Origin: Hyphomicrobiales bacterium
GTDB lineage: Bacteria > Pseudomonadota > Alphaproteobacteria > Rhizobiales > Rhizobiaceae
Direction of reading: 5' to 3'
DNA: 64,000 nt
Assembly (NCBI GenBank): GCA_900470965.1
Contig: UCCS01000008.1
Location: 152,512 to 216,511 of the forward strand
The notes under the pieces are model-generated. The model ran no database searches and was not told the origin of the DNA. It was given only the letters and a program-made list of their open reading frames with translations. Below, one piece after another: positions 1 through 8,893 of the stretch (the stretch's first letter is position 1; each line of letters starts with the position of its first letter). A program made the translations under genes and the position numbers.

Positions 1-294
1 AATTTTGGAGGCGCCATGTGCCGACGCCAGATCCTGGACATAGCCACTCATCTTGTCCGTCGCCCGAGCAAGGTCAGCCATGTCGTAGACACCTTCGCCA
101 GTTCGCTTGAAAAAGCGCGCCGCCCCATATTCGGAAACATCGCCGCGCGGCGAAACGATCGTCGCTTCCGGTAGCAATCGCCTGCCGAAATCGAAGAACT
201 GGTTCTCGTCACCACCCGTCCCGTGAAGCACGAAAAGGATGGGCTTTCCGGGTGCACCGGCATGCAGCCGGTGCACATAGCCATTGTTCGTCAT
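1..294 (-). CDS. Alpha/beta hydrolase (phospholipase/carboxylesterase family), partial
   Basis: The first 98 codons of a gene that runs off the left edge of the window. The start ATG at 294 is preceded by a clear GGAGGT ribosome-binding site. The N-terminus contains the strand-then-oxyanion-hole motif FVLHGTGGDENQF (about residues 20-32), which is typical of the phospholipase/carboxylesterase (YpfH/EstX-like) alpha/beta hydrolases. The nucleophile elbow and the rest of the catalytic triad lie outside the window, so activity cannot be judged. It lies 14 bp downstream of the VOC-family gene on the same strand. In many bacteria such esterases are paired with ring-cleaving-dioxygenase-like VOC proteins, so the two are probably co-transcribed (inference). 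Confidence 0.8.
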   Translation of the reverse strand, partial: MTNNGYVHRLHAGAPGKPILFVLHGTGGDENQFFDFGRRLLPEATIVSPRGDVSEYGAARFFKRTGEGVYDMADLARATDKMSGYVQDLASAHGASKI

Positions 295-308
295 CGTCCT
301 ACCTCCGC

Positions 309-1241
309 TTAGGCTTCGAGCGGCTGCAGGTGCTGCTCGATGAGGGCACGCAGATGGACATGCTGTTGCGGCAGCTTGAGCGCTTCGCCGAGATGCGCCG
401 TATCCTCATCGCGGTCGAAGCCGGGCTCGTTGGTGGCAATCTCAAACAACACGCCGCCCGGCGTGCGGAAGTAGATCGCCCAGAAGTAATCTCGGTCGAT
501 AACCGGGGTGACCTGATAGCCGGTGTCCATCAGCGCCTTACGAACCTCGAGCTGTTTTTCGCGGTTTTCAACGGCGAAAGCGACATGGTGGACGGAACCG
601 GCGCCTGGGAGCGCACGGGCAATATTGGGCATGGTTTCGAGATCGACGAGATGCGCGCCATTGCCGCCGGGAATGGTGAGGCGCTTGACCCCGTCACGTT
701 CTTCCTGAACCTCATAACCCATGAACTTCAAAAGTTCGGCCGTGGCGCCGTCATCTCTCAACCGCATGGCGACCGAATGGAAACCTCGGATGGCATGATC
801 CTCACTGACACCGCCATGCGTCCAGGGAGCGCGGGTATCGTCCTTGACCTCGACGAGCGCAAAGCCGTCGCCATCGGGACCAGCGAAATTCAGGCGTTTT
901 TCACCAAACGATTCTTCCGCCTTCAGGCCGGTGACATTGAGCTTCGTCAGGCGATCACTCCAGAAGCCGAGCGAGCCCTGGGGAACCGAGTAGACCGTGG
1001 TGCCGACTTCACCCGTGCCCGGGCGCCCCTGCGCCATCTTTGGGAAGGGGAAGTAGGTCATGATCGTGCCCGGGGAGCCGGTCTCGTCACCGTAGTAGAG
1101 GTGATAGACGTCGGGAGCGTCAAAATTGACGGTCTTCTTGACGCGGCGCAGGCCCAGCGCATTGGTGAAGAACTGGTTGTTCGTCCGGGCGTCCTCCGCC
1201 ATCGATGTGACGTGGTGCAGACCCTTGATTTGATCGAGCAT
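309..1241 (-). CDS. Ring-cleaving dioxygenase / glyoxalase-like VOC family protein (MhqO/MhqA-like)
   Basis: A 310-residue protein with two vicinal-oxygen-chelate (VOC) halves, about 7-135 and 150-275. The first opens with GLHHVTSMAEDA. The second contains SVHHVAF (around 216-222) and VLFEIAT (around 264-270), which supply His and Glu metal ligands. Length and order fit the MhqO/MhqA family of Fe- or Mn-dependent ring-cleaving dioxygenases linked to hydroquinone and quinone resistance. Substrate cannot be read from sequence. The ATG at 1241 has AAGAGGT upstream. The esterase gene begins 14 bp after its stop codon, so the pair likely forms a two-gene operon for detoxifying aromatic or quinone electrophiles (inference). 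An ordinary glyoxalase role is the alternative. Confidence 0.88.
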   Translation of the reverse strand: MLDQIKGLHHVTSMAEDARTNNQFFTNALGLRRVKKTVNFDAPDVYHLYYGDETGSPGTIMTYFPFPKMAQGRPGTGEVGTTVYSVPQGSLGFWSDRLTKLNVTGLKAEESFGEKRLNFAGPDGDGFALVEVKDDTRAPWTHGGVSEDHAIRGFHSVAMRLRDDGATAELLKFMGYEVQEERDGVKRLTIPGGNGAHLVDLETMPNIARALPGAGSVHHVAFAVENREKQLEVRKALMDTGYQVTPVIDRDYFWAIYFRTPGGVLFEIATNEPGFDRDEDTAHLGEALKLPQQHVHLRALIEQHLQPLEA

Positions 1242-1370
1242 TTGAGACCTCTTTCTGCCCGCAACAGTCGGGCTTTCGATGGGTCATAGATGAGCTTTTC
1301 GAGCCGGTTCTCATAGTCCGGCAAGCCGACACGCATTGTCTCCATTCTGTGAACGACAATGCGAGAGCGT

Positions 1371-2063
1371 TCAAGGATTGACGGGAAGCTGCCAATCAAT
1401 AGGTTCACGGCCATGCGACTGCAGAAACGCATTCGCCTTGGAGAAATGCCGGGATCCGAAAAAACCGTTATGGGCAGAAAGCGGCGACGGATGTGGCGCC
1501 TTCAGCACCATATGCCGCCTTGCATCGACAAAGGCCGCCTTCTTTTGAGCATAGGAGCCCCAGAGCATGAAAACGACGGCTTCGCATTCGTCGTTCACTT
1601 TGCGGATCACGGCATCGGTGAAACGCTCCCAGCCTTTGCCCTGATGCGAGGCGGCCTGAGATTCCTCCACCGTCAGCACACTGTTGAGCAGAAGCACGCC
1701 CTGTTGTGCCCAATGCTCCAGGAAACCGTGCCGTGCCGGCGAAATTCCCAGATCCGTCTCCATCTCCTTGTAGATGTTGACGAGCGACGGCGGAATACGC
1801 ACGCCGGGGCGAACGCTGAAGCAGAGCCCGTGAGCCTGGCCGATGCCATGATAGGGATCCTGTCCGAGAATCACGACTTTAACTTTCGCAATCGGCGTCA
1901 AATCCAGGGCGCGGAAATACTCCCCGCCCTTCGGGAAAATCCGTCTGCCAAGCTGCTTCTGCTCCACGAGAAAGATCTTGAGCTGCTGCATGTAGGGACT
2001 TGCAAACTCGCCGGCGAGCGCCGCTTTCCAACTCTCTTCAAGAGTGACTGATGTGTCGTTCAC
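1371..2063 (-). CDS. ung: Uracil-DNA glycosylase (family 1)
   Basis: A 230-residue protein that removes uracil from DNA as the first step of base-excision repair in the cytoplasm. The family 1 signatures are both present: the water-activating motif GQDPYH at 67-72 (catalytic Asp69) and the C-terminal DNA-intercalation loop HPSPLSA at 191-197. Length is normal for bacterial Ung. The start is GTG at 2063, preceded by GAGAGGT with suitable spacing. No in-frame ATG fits better. It is separated by 129 bp from the downstream VOC gene and probably transcribed independently. Confidence 0.97.
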   Translation of the reverse strand: MNDTSVTLEESWKAALAGEFASPYMQQLKIFLVEQKQLGRRIFPKGGEYFRALDLTPIAKVKVVILGQDPYHGIGQAHGLCFSVRPGVRIPPSLVNIYKEMETDLGISPARHGFLEHWAQQGVLLLNSVLTVEESQAASHQGKGWERFTDAVIRKVNDECEAVVFMLWGSYAQKKAAFVDARRHMVLKAPHPSPLSAHNGFFGSRHFSKANAFLQSHGREPIDWQLPVNP

Positions 2064-2363
2064 GACGCAAACCTCTCGGATCGATGCAGCCTATGTACGA
2101 AAGCCGTTCTAGCAAAATTATGCAGGGCCACAATACGCGACAGTTGCGACCGCTATGCCTTGCCATCTCGCAGATGCGAAGAGTGTTCCGGCTGTCATAA
2201 ATTGGAAATTCTCTACCATTACCAAAAGTGCTGGTAACGATACGCAAATGATGGCAATACTTTGCTATGCCGCCTGCCGTTTTGACTATGCCCTAATTTT
2301 GCTGTTTACCTAAGCAAATCAGCACAGTAGAAATCGGTTGCTCACAGCGCGAGGGTGTTTCGT
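2064..2363. other. Divergent intergenic region, ung / phosphomannomutase
   Basis: About 300 bp between the divergent ung and phosphomannomutase genes. No convincing coding sequence is seen. The half next to the phosphomannomutase gene is AT-rich and must carry the promoter for the mannose-nucleotide genes, but I cannot assign -35/-10 boxes with confidence. Confidence 0.5.
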
Positions 2364-3788
2364 ATGAAGTTTGGGACAAGCGGCCTTCGCGGCCTCTCGG
2401 TGGATCTCACGGGACGCGCATCGGCGCTTTATGCCATGGCTTTCGGCAAATATTTGCTGCAGAGCAACAAAGCCGCAAAGGGCGATGTCATCCTGATCGG
2501 CCGGGATTTCCGGGAGTCCAGCCCGGAGATTGCCGGTAACTGCGCCGGCGCGCTTGCAAGCCTCGGCTTCAAAGTTCTCGACTGCGGCACCGTCCCGACA
2601 CCGGCGCTTGCGCTTTACGGCCTCGAAAGAAAGGCCGCTTGCCTGATGATAACGGGTTCGCATATCCCGGCGGACCGCAACGGCATCAAATTCTATCGTC
2701 CCGACGGCGAGATCGACAAAACGGACGAAGCAGCAATTACCCGATTTGCCGCCGAAATCGAAACCTCCGGCGAGGCTGTGGTGAGCGCGCCGGCCGCCGT
2801 GGAGAATCACTCTGCGCCGTGTCTGCAGCTCTTCTTCGAGCGCAATGCGGCACTCCTGCCGGCAAGCGCATTTCTAGGTATGAGGATCGGCATCTATCAG
2901 CACAGCACGGTCGCCCGTGACCTGATGGTCGATGTTCTCGCCCATTATGGCGCCGAAATCGTCGCCCTTGGTCGGTCCGAAGCCTTCATTCCCGTCGACA
3001 CCGAAGCCGTTTCCGAAGAGACGATCGCCCTTCTAAAGAGTTGGGCCTCCACACATGACCTTGATGCGATTGTTTCCACCGATGGCGATGGTGACCGCCC
3101 GCTGGTTGCCGACGAAACCGGAACGCCGTTGCGCGGAGACCTATTGGGATTGATATCCGCCAATTTCCTCGGCGCCGGTACCGTCGTCACGCCGGTCACC
3201 TCCAATTCGGGAATTGAAGCGGCAGGATCTTTCCGAGTAATTCGCACCCGTGTCGGCTCTCCCTTCGTTATCGCCGGCATGGAAGAGGCCGTTGCCGCAG
3301 GCAAGGATCTCGTGATGGGCTTCGAGGCGAATGGCGGGCTCCTGACGGCAACGCCCTTCGATATCAACGGCCGCAGCGTGCGAGCATTGCCCACGCGCGA
3401 TTGCTTCTTGCCGATGCTGGCAACGCTTTCGCTCGCCGCAATCCGCAAAGAACCGCTTTCGATCGTTGCGGCCTCATACAAACTGCCCGTTGCGGCGGCC
3501 GACCGTCTTGAGAATTTCCCCGTCGAAACCAGCGCAGCCTTGATGACCTACCTGCGTGGATCCGACGCTAATCTCGCAGAATTCCTGCAGCCGATTGGCG
3601 AGGTCGGTTCGAAAAGCGATATTGACGGCTTGCGCGTGACCTTGCGTGATGGCCGCATCATTCATTTTCGTCCGTCCGGCAACGCGCCGGAAATGCGTTG
3701 CTACGTGGAAGCCGAAGGAGAGGCAGCTGCCTTAGAACTTTTGAATGCGGGATTGACCCGAATTAAGCGCTGGGCAGAAGCCCGGTAA
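2364..3788 (+). CDS. Phosphomannomutase (alpha-D-phosphohexomutase family)
   Basis: A 474-residue cytoplasmic enzyme expected to interconvert mannose-6-P and mannose-1-P for GDP-mannose supply. It has the phosphoserine loop TGSHIP (97-102, Ser99), the Mg-binding loop DGDGDR (240-245), the sugar loop GFEANGG and the C-terminal phosphate-binding loop RPSGNAPEMR. The ATG at 2364 lies 8 nt after GAGGG. An in-frame GTG at 2355 overlaps that site and is less likely. The mannose-1-P guanylyltransferase gene follows after 43 bp. Rhizobial orthologues in this arrangement are often named noeK. A bifunctional phosphogluco/phosphomannomutase activity is possible. Confidence 0.92.
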   Translation: MKFGTSGLRGLSVDLTGRASALYAMAFGKYLLQSNKAAKGDVILIGRDFRESSPEIAGNCAGALASLGFKVLDCGTVPTPALALYGLERKAACLMITGSHIPADRNGIKFYRPDGEIDKTDEAAITRFAAEIETSGEAVVSAPAAVENHSAPCLQLFFERNAALLPASAFLGMRIGIYQHSTVARDLMVDVLAHYGAEIVALGRSEAFIPVDTEAVSEETIALLKSWASTHDLDAIVSTDGDGDRPLVADETGTPLRGDLLGLISANFLGAGTVVTPVTSNSGIEAAGSFRVIRTRVGSPFVIAGMEEAVAAGKDLVMGFEANGGLLTATPFDINGRSVRALPTRDCFLPMLATLSLAAIRKEPLSIVAASYKLPVAAADRLENFPVETSAALMTYLRGSDANLAEFLQPIGEVGSKSDIDGLRVTLRDGRIIHFRPSGNAPEMRCYVEAEGEAAALELLNAGLTRIKRWAEAR

Positions 3789-3831
3789 GCATGCGACAAA
3801 CCTGGCCGTTCATTTCAAGGAAGAGTATCCG

Positions 3832-5259
3832 ATGACACAGAAAATCGTCCCCGTGATCATGGCTGGCGGCAAGGGCACGCGCCTTTGGCCCCTCTCGCGC
3901 GCAACCGCGCCGAAACAGTTCATCCAATTTGTCGGGGACAAGACGCTCTTTCAGGAAACCCTGGTCCGCGTTTCCGATCCCGTGCTTTACGAAGCCCCCG
4001 TTGTTGTGACGAATGAGGACTTTCGCTTCCTCGTTGCCGAACAGGCCCGCGAACTCGATATTCCGCTTGCCGCGGTCTTGCTGGAGCCGGTTGCCCGCAA
4101 CACTGCTGCTGCAGTGGCAGCGGCTGCAAGCCTCGCCTCCGAGCATTTCGGCAAGGAAGCCATCATCCAGATGCTGGCGTCCGATCATGAAATCCTGGCA
4201 GACGAAGCCTATTTCGACGCCATCCGCACGGCGCGAGACGCCGCTCTCAAGGGCAAGCTCGTCACTTTCGGCATCACGCCCACGGAGCCGGCGACCGGCT
4301 ATGGTTACATTGAGGTCGGCAAGCAGCTTCCCAGCGGCGCGCACGAGGTCAAGCGCTTCGTCGAAAAGCCGGCACGCGAGAAGGCCGAGCAAATGCTGGC
4401 CGCCGGTGGCTTTTACTGGAATTCTGGCATCTTCATGTTCCCGGTTGCCGAACTGCTCTCCGAAATGCAGGAATATGCACCTGATGTGCTGAAGGCAGCC
4501 GACAAGGCGCTATCCAAAGCAACGCGTGATCTCGATTTCACGCGTCTCGATGCCGAACACTTCGCAAAGAGCCCCGACATCTCCATCGATTACGCAGTCA
4601 TGGAAAAGACGTCCAAGGCGGTGGTCGTACCCTCCGCCTTCAGGTGGTCGGACATGGGCAGCTGGGATGCGGTATGGAAAACCGGCATTCAGGATGAAAA
4701 CGGTAACATCGCGGCCGCCAACACGACTGTTGTCAACACCCGCAACTCGCTCGTCATGACCCATGGCGTTCACCTCGCCGTCCAGGGCATGGACGATGTC
4801 GCCGTCATCGCCAGCGAAGATGCTGTTTATGTCGGACCATTGAAGGAGAGCCAGGAAGTCGGCAAGCTCGTCAAGCTGCTTGCCGGCCAGAAGAAGACGT
4901 CGAAGCTGACCGAGACGCATCCCACATCCTATCGTCCGTGGGGCGGCTACACCTCGATCTTCAATGGCGATCGGTTCCAGGTGAAGCGTATCTTCGTAAC
5001 GCCCGGCAAGAAACTGTCGCTGCAGAAGCACCATCATCGCTCCGAGCACTGGATCGTGGTGAAGGGAACCGCCGAAGTTACGATCGGGGACAATGTGCAG
5101 ATGCTGCGCGAAAACGAGTCGGTCTATATCCCGCTCGGTGAGGTCCATCGCCTCGCAAATCCCGGCAAGATTCTGCTGGAACTCATCGAAGTTCAGACGG
5201 GCTCTTATCTCGGCGAAGACGATATCATCCGTATCGTCGACGAGTTCGGCAGAACCTGA
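3832..5259 (+). CDS. manC: Mannose-1-phosphate guanylyltransferase / mannose-6-phosphate isomerase
   Basis: A 475-residue bifunctional type II PMI-GMP. The N-terminal nucleotidyltransferase domain (about 1-290) carries AGGKGTRLWPLSR and PKQF. The C-terminal cupin domain (about 355-475) has LQKHHHRSEHW, the metal-binding isomerase motif. It makes GDP-mannose from mannose-1-P and GTP and can supply mannose-6-P from fructose-6-P. The ATG at 3832 follows AAGGAAG. It is co-directional with the phosphomannomutase and is followed by a strong intrinsic terminator, so these two genes form one unit. Rhizobial orthologues are often called noeJ. GDP-mannose is the substrate needed by the dehydrogenase at 12639. 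Confidence 0.95.
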   Translation: MTQKIVPVIMAGGKGTRLWPLSRATAPKQFIQFVGDKTLFQETLVRVSDPVLYEAPVVVTNEDFRFLVAEQARELDIPLAAVLLEPVARNTAAAVAAAASLASEHFGKEAIIQMLASDHEILADEAYFDAIRTARDAALKGKLVTFGITPTEPATGYGYIEVGKQLPSGAHEVKRFVEKPAREKAEQMLAAGGFYWNSGIFMFPVAELLSEMQEYAPDVLKAADKALSKATRDLDFTRLDAEHFAKSPDISIDYAVMEKTSKAVVVPSAFRWSDMGSWDAVWKTGIQDENGNIAAANTTVVNTRNSLVMTHGVHLAVQGMDDVAVIASEDAVYVGPLKESQEVGKLVKLLAGQKKTSKLTETHPTSYRPWGGYTSIFNGDRFQVKRIFVTPGKKLSLQKHHHRSEHWIVVKGTAEVTIGDNVQMLRENESVYIPLGEVHRLANPGKILLELIEVQTGSYLGEDDIIRIVDEFGRT

Positions 5260-5310
5260 ACCTAAGCTTTTTGGCGGTCTTGAACTTGGTTCCCCGCCCC
5301 TGTAACGGAT

Positions 5311-5343
5311 AGTGGTCCGCCTTGATGGTCGGACCACTTTTTG
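5311..5343 (+). terminator. Intrinsic terminator after manC
   Basis: A perfect 9-bp stem (AGTGGTCCG at 5311-5319 pairing with CGGACCACT at 5330-5338) with a 10-nt loop runs directly into a T-tract ending at 5342. It lies between manC and the UDP-glucose dehydrogenase gene and should separate their transcripts. It ends close to the ugd ribosome-binding site, so ugd would need a promoter within or upstream of the hairpin, or read-through. Confidence 0.85.
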
Positions 5344-5361
5344 TTGAACGAAGGTTACGCC

Positions 5362-6678
5362 ATGCGCATTGTGATGATTGGTTCGGGTTATGTTGGCCTC
5401 GTCTCGGGTGCCTGCTTTGCAGATTTCGGCCACCATGTAACCTGCGTTGACAAATCTGAAGCCAAGATAAACGCTCTTGAAGCGGGCGAAGTGCCGATCT
5501 ATGAGCCCGGCCTCGAAGCCATTATCCAGCAGAATCGCAGCGCCGGCCGCCTCGATTTCTCGAGGAATCTCGCCCCTTCCGTTGGCGAAGCCGACGTGGT
5601 CTTCATCGCCGTCGGCACGCCGTCCCGCCGCGGAGACGGCCATGCGGACCTGAGCTATGTCTATGCAGCGGCGCGAGAGATCGCCGCCGCGGTGAGAGGA
5701 TTCACAGTCGTCGTGACTAAATCCACCGTGCCGGTCGGTACCGGGGACGAAATCGAACGGATCTTCCGAGATGAATTTCCGGAAAAGGATATTTCCGTCG
5801 TCTCCAATCCTGAATTCCTGCGCGAGGGTGCGGCTATTACCGACTTTAAGCGCCCCGATCGTATCGTGATCGGCACTGAGGATGCTCGTGCCATCGAGGT
5901 CATGCGCGAGGTCTACCGCCCGCTTTACCTCAATGAAGCCCCGCTTTATTTCTGCGAACGCCGCACCTCCGAACTCATCAAATACGCCGCCAACGCCTTC
6001 CTGGCGATGAAGATCACCTTCATCAACGAGATTGCCGACCTCTCCGAGAAGATCGGCGCCGACATCCAGAAGGTTGCCAAAGGCATCGGTATGGACAAGC
6101 GTATCGGCGACAAGTTTCTGCATGCAGGACCCGGCTACGGCGGCTCATGCTTCCCCAAGGATACGCTCGCTCTCGTCAAGACCGCGCAGGACTTCGACAG
6201 CCCGGTACGCCTGATCGAGACGACCGTTGCGATCAACGATAATCGTAAGCGCGCGATGGGCCGCAAGGTCATCGCCGCCTGCGATGGCGACGTGCGTGGC
6301 AAGAAGATTGCCGTCCTCGGCCTTACCTTCAAGCCGAACACTGACGACATGCGCGATGCGCCGTCGATCACGATCGTCCAGGCTCTGCTCGACGGTGGCG
6401 CAACGGTGCATGCCTACGATCCGGAGGGCATGGACGCGGCAAAGGATATGCTCGGCCCGGTCATCTATGGCAACGATCCATACGAGATCGCCGCAGGCGC
6501 CGATGCAATCGTCATTGTCACTGAATGGGACGAATTCCGCGCACTCGACCTCAAGCGCCTCAAGACCATCATGAAAAAGCCGGTTATCGTTGACCTTAGA
6601 AACATTTATCCGGTCAACGAAGTGACCAAATATGGCTTCGGCTATTTTGCTGTCGGCAAGAAACCCGAAAAGAGGTGA
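5362..6678 (+). CDS. ugd: UDP-glucose 6-dehydrogenase
   Basis: A 438-residue NAD-dependent enzyme oxidising UDP-glucose to UDP-glucuronate, the precursor of acidic surface polysaccharides. The Rossmann motif is at the N-terminus (MIGSGYVGLVSGACFADFG). The catalytic cysteine is Cys263 in GGSCFPKD. The C-terminal UDP-binding domain has LTFKPNTDDMRDAPS. The ATG at 5362 is preceded by AAGG at suitable spacing. An upstream in-frame TTG at 5341 sits in the terminator T-tract and is rejected. In rhizobia this enzyme is known as RkpK/Exo5. It is a distant relative of the GDP-sugar dehydrogenase at 12639, whose substrate differs. Confidence 0.95.
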   Translation: MRIVMIGSGYVGLVSGACFADFGHHVTCVDKSEAKINALEAGEVPIYEPGLEAIIQQNRSAGRLDFSRNLAPSVGEADVVFIAVGTPSRRGDGHADLSYVYAAAREIAAAVRGFTVVVTKSTVPVGTGDEIERIFRDEFPEKDISVVSNPEFLREGAAITDFKRPDRIVIGTEDARAIEVMREVYRPLYLNEAPLYFCERRTSELIKYAANAFLAMKITFINEIADLSEKIGADIQKVAKGIGMDKRIGDKFLHAGPGYGGSCFPKDTLALVKTAQDFDSPVRLIETTVAINDNRKRAMGRKVIAACDGDVRGKKIAVLGLTFKPNTDDMRDAPSITIVQALLDGGATVHAYDPEGMDAAKDMLGPVIYGNDPYEIAAGADAIVIVTEWDEFRALDLKRLKTIMKKPVIVDLRNIYPVNEVTKYGFGYFAVGKKPEKR

Positions 6679-6941
6679 GATTCGCTACTTCATTTCGAAA
6701 AGCCGGGTTTATTGGCACGCTGACGTCCGCAAAGGCTGTGCTCCCGAAGCTTGCCCACGACAACGATGTCCCCATTGTCGCATCCCATTTCCAGCGACCT
6801 AAACAAGCATTCTGCTAAAGCGGCGTGGGCCGAGATTGAAGGCGTCAAAGGGTTGTCGACCAAACAGCCTCCTGGAAATGTGCGAGAAGGTCTTATTCAG
6901 GATCGAACTTTAGCTGAGGTGATACCGCAAGACCGATAAGA

Positions 6942-8432
6942 TCACAGATTCCAGGCAGGGCGGGGATCTGTGCTTTTGCGGATGATGATTGGAGAGAATT
7001 TCGCGACAAGCGTCTCTGTCGCGTTCTTGTTCCAGTGAAGGCGGATTGGCCGCAGCGAGCTTCGGAAATAATCCGCCGGAGCTGCAACATCATCAGTTCC
7101 AAGCAATTTAAACCGCGGTATGGTTGCCCGCCCAGACAATGGCGCCGTCAATTGCGGTCCATCTTGCGTGGTGTTGAGACGCACGACCATACCGCCAACC
7201 GCTGAATAACGGCATATCGCGGGGCGGCTATTCGCTTCAAGGCTAAACTCCAGCCCGAGCCAGCTATTGCTAGACGATAATTCATAATCGAAGCCCGCCT
7301 CAACCCAATCCCCCTCCTGGAGACCGAGTTTCTCAAGATCCATATCGGCCCAAGACAGCGTCAAAGTACACACTCGCGAGTCGTTGGCGTTAGCTGCCGG
7401 GTTGATCGTGAATATCTGCCTCTCGATACCGTCAGCTAGAGGCTCCTTTGATCCCATGATCGTGTCATTCTGACCGCTGCCGCGTCTTGCCACAAGGCCA
7501 TCTGCGACAACGCCAGTCACACCTGACCGCTTTCCGGCACCTCCCGAGAAACCGCCAAGCGGCGACAGGTTGGCCAACTTCACATCCCTGCTATAGAAGT
7601 CGCCTTCCGTCACCATATCGCGCAATATCGGCAGGAGCACAGAGTAGCGCAGCCACTGTCCGTCGGTATTCAGGTGAACGCCGTCTTCGGTAATAGCGAT
7701 ACCTTGCTGAATTGCCTTCGCGAGCACGTCACGATCATCCACGATCCTGATACCTTCGCGGCTGCCAATCGAAGCCAGATATTCGGTAAGGCCCTTGTTA
7801 AGCACGTGCCGAGCGTCGTCCGCCGTCCAAGTCCCTTTCGTCTTGCCTATTCTATCAACGGGCAGCAGGCAGATAACCCATACCCCTGCATCCCGGAGAG
7901 GTTTCAACAAGGCCTCATAACGTTCGATTGCCTTTTCCAGGGTGAGGTTATCGCTTGCGATATCATTGGTCGCAATATCCAGGAGAACGATATCCGGCTT
8001 CCGCTCGAGGCACCACGGCAATCGCGCCAAAGTCTGCGGCATGTGCTCTCCGCCACGGCCCGATATCGCCCCAGCGAGCCTTGCAGTCGGGGAGGCCGCA
8101 GTCGGAACTTTAGGATCGTACCAGCAATCGAGATTGAAACGGTTATCTATGTTGCGCAGCGGCCCGATGGTTCCGAGCCAGTTCGCGGTGACTGTATCGA
8201 TGCGCGGCGTCGGGCTTCCAGGATAAATTACGGTATAGCCGCTGTTGGCGACGAAGCTATGTCCTATTGCCATGACCTTCGCGCCGGTCTTGAGCGGCAG
8301 AGACGGTAACACACGAGATGAGGACGAGGCTAATGCATAAGAGTTTCCAACGAGACCGGCACCGGTTGCGGCCAATGTTCCAGTCAAAAAGCGACGGCGA
8401 GTGATTGACGTAAGATATGATCGCAAATTCAC
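6942..8432 (-). CDS. Tat-exported SGNH/GDSL-family esterase
   Basis: A 496-residue protein with a twin-arginine signal near its N-terminus (TRRRFLTGTLAATGAG), pointing to folded export to the periplasm. The SGNH hydrolase blocks are visible: block I GHSFVANSG in place of GDS, block III TNDIASDN, and the C-terminal DGVHLNTDG with the catalytic Asp and His. A long C-terminal region (about 300-496) looks beta-rich, possibly carbohydrate-binding. I chose the GTG start at 8432 because AAGGTG lies just upstream. A GTG at 8468 would add 12 residues. Within a polysaccharide region it most likely adds or removes O-acyl groups (inference). Confidence 0.82.
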   Translation of the reverse strand: MNLRSYLTSITRRRFLTGTLAATGAGLVGNSYALASSSSRVLPSLPLKTGAKVMAIGHSFVANSGYTVIYPGSPTPRIDTVTANWLGTIGPLRNIDNRFNLDCWYDPKVPTAASPTARLAGAISGRGGEHMPQTLARLPWCLERKPDIVLLDIATNDIASDNLTLEKAIERYEALLKPLRDAGVWVICLLPVDRIGKTKGTWTADDARHVLNKGLTEYLASIGSREGIRIVDDRDVLAKAIQQGIAITEDGVHLNTDGQWLRYSVLLPILRDMVTEGDFYSRDVKLANLSPLGGFSGGAGKRSGVTGVVADGLVARRGSGQNDTIMGSKEPLADGIERQIFTINPAANANDSRVCTLTLSWADMDLEKLGLQEGDWVEAGFDYELSSSNSWLGLEFSLEANSRPAICRYSAVGGMVVRLNTTQDGPQLTAPLSGRATIPRFKLLGTDDVAAPADYFRSSLRPIRLHWNKNATETLVAKFSPIIIRKSTDPRPAWNL

Positions 8433-8893
8433 AGCAAAACACCTTTTACCCTTAACTGATCGACGCACGAGAGATCACCGCAAGCTCGACATTTCTATGA
8501 CCGAGGATCGGGATCTCTCTGAAACGACCGGCGAAAAAATCTTTGCTACCAGGAAAGTGCAAGTATGCGGGCGCGCATCACCGTGCTGAAGGATGATGTT
8601 TGCATTCACGCCTAGGACAGATATTTCTCGCCGTTAAACCAACTTTGAACATCGGGAGGAGGAATAAACCACACTGCGTTCCGTGTGGTCGTGTCAAGGG
8701 TCGCATGCTGCTCGCCAAGCAAAATGTCATCGACCAGATGCGAGGCATTTCCATATAAGAGTGCCGCCGCGGGTCACGACTAACCCCGTCGCCTCTTAAC
8801 GCTCCAGGCTGAAGCAAGCAATCGGTCTCAGGCATCTTTCAAGCCATCGCAAAACAGCCTCTAGCAGACCGCAGATTGCCTGAGCTCCTTTGA
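8433..8893. other. Intergenic region upstream of the SGNH esterase
   Basis: About 460 bp between two minus-strand genes. No ORF with a plausible ribosome-binding site or recognisable protein sequence is seen on either strand. It must hold the promoter of the esterase gene, and possibly the terminator of the Wzy-like gene, but I find no clear hairpin. Confidence 0.4.

Noticed and set aside
4510..6123. Long minus-strand open frame opposite manC and ugd
   Set aside because: Both plus-strand genes are clear; the antisense frame arises from high-GC codon bias and its translation matches no family.
6751..6939. 62-codon plus-strand frame after ugd
   Set aside because: Low-complexity polar sequence, no good ribosome-binding site and no recognisable product; treated as non-coding.
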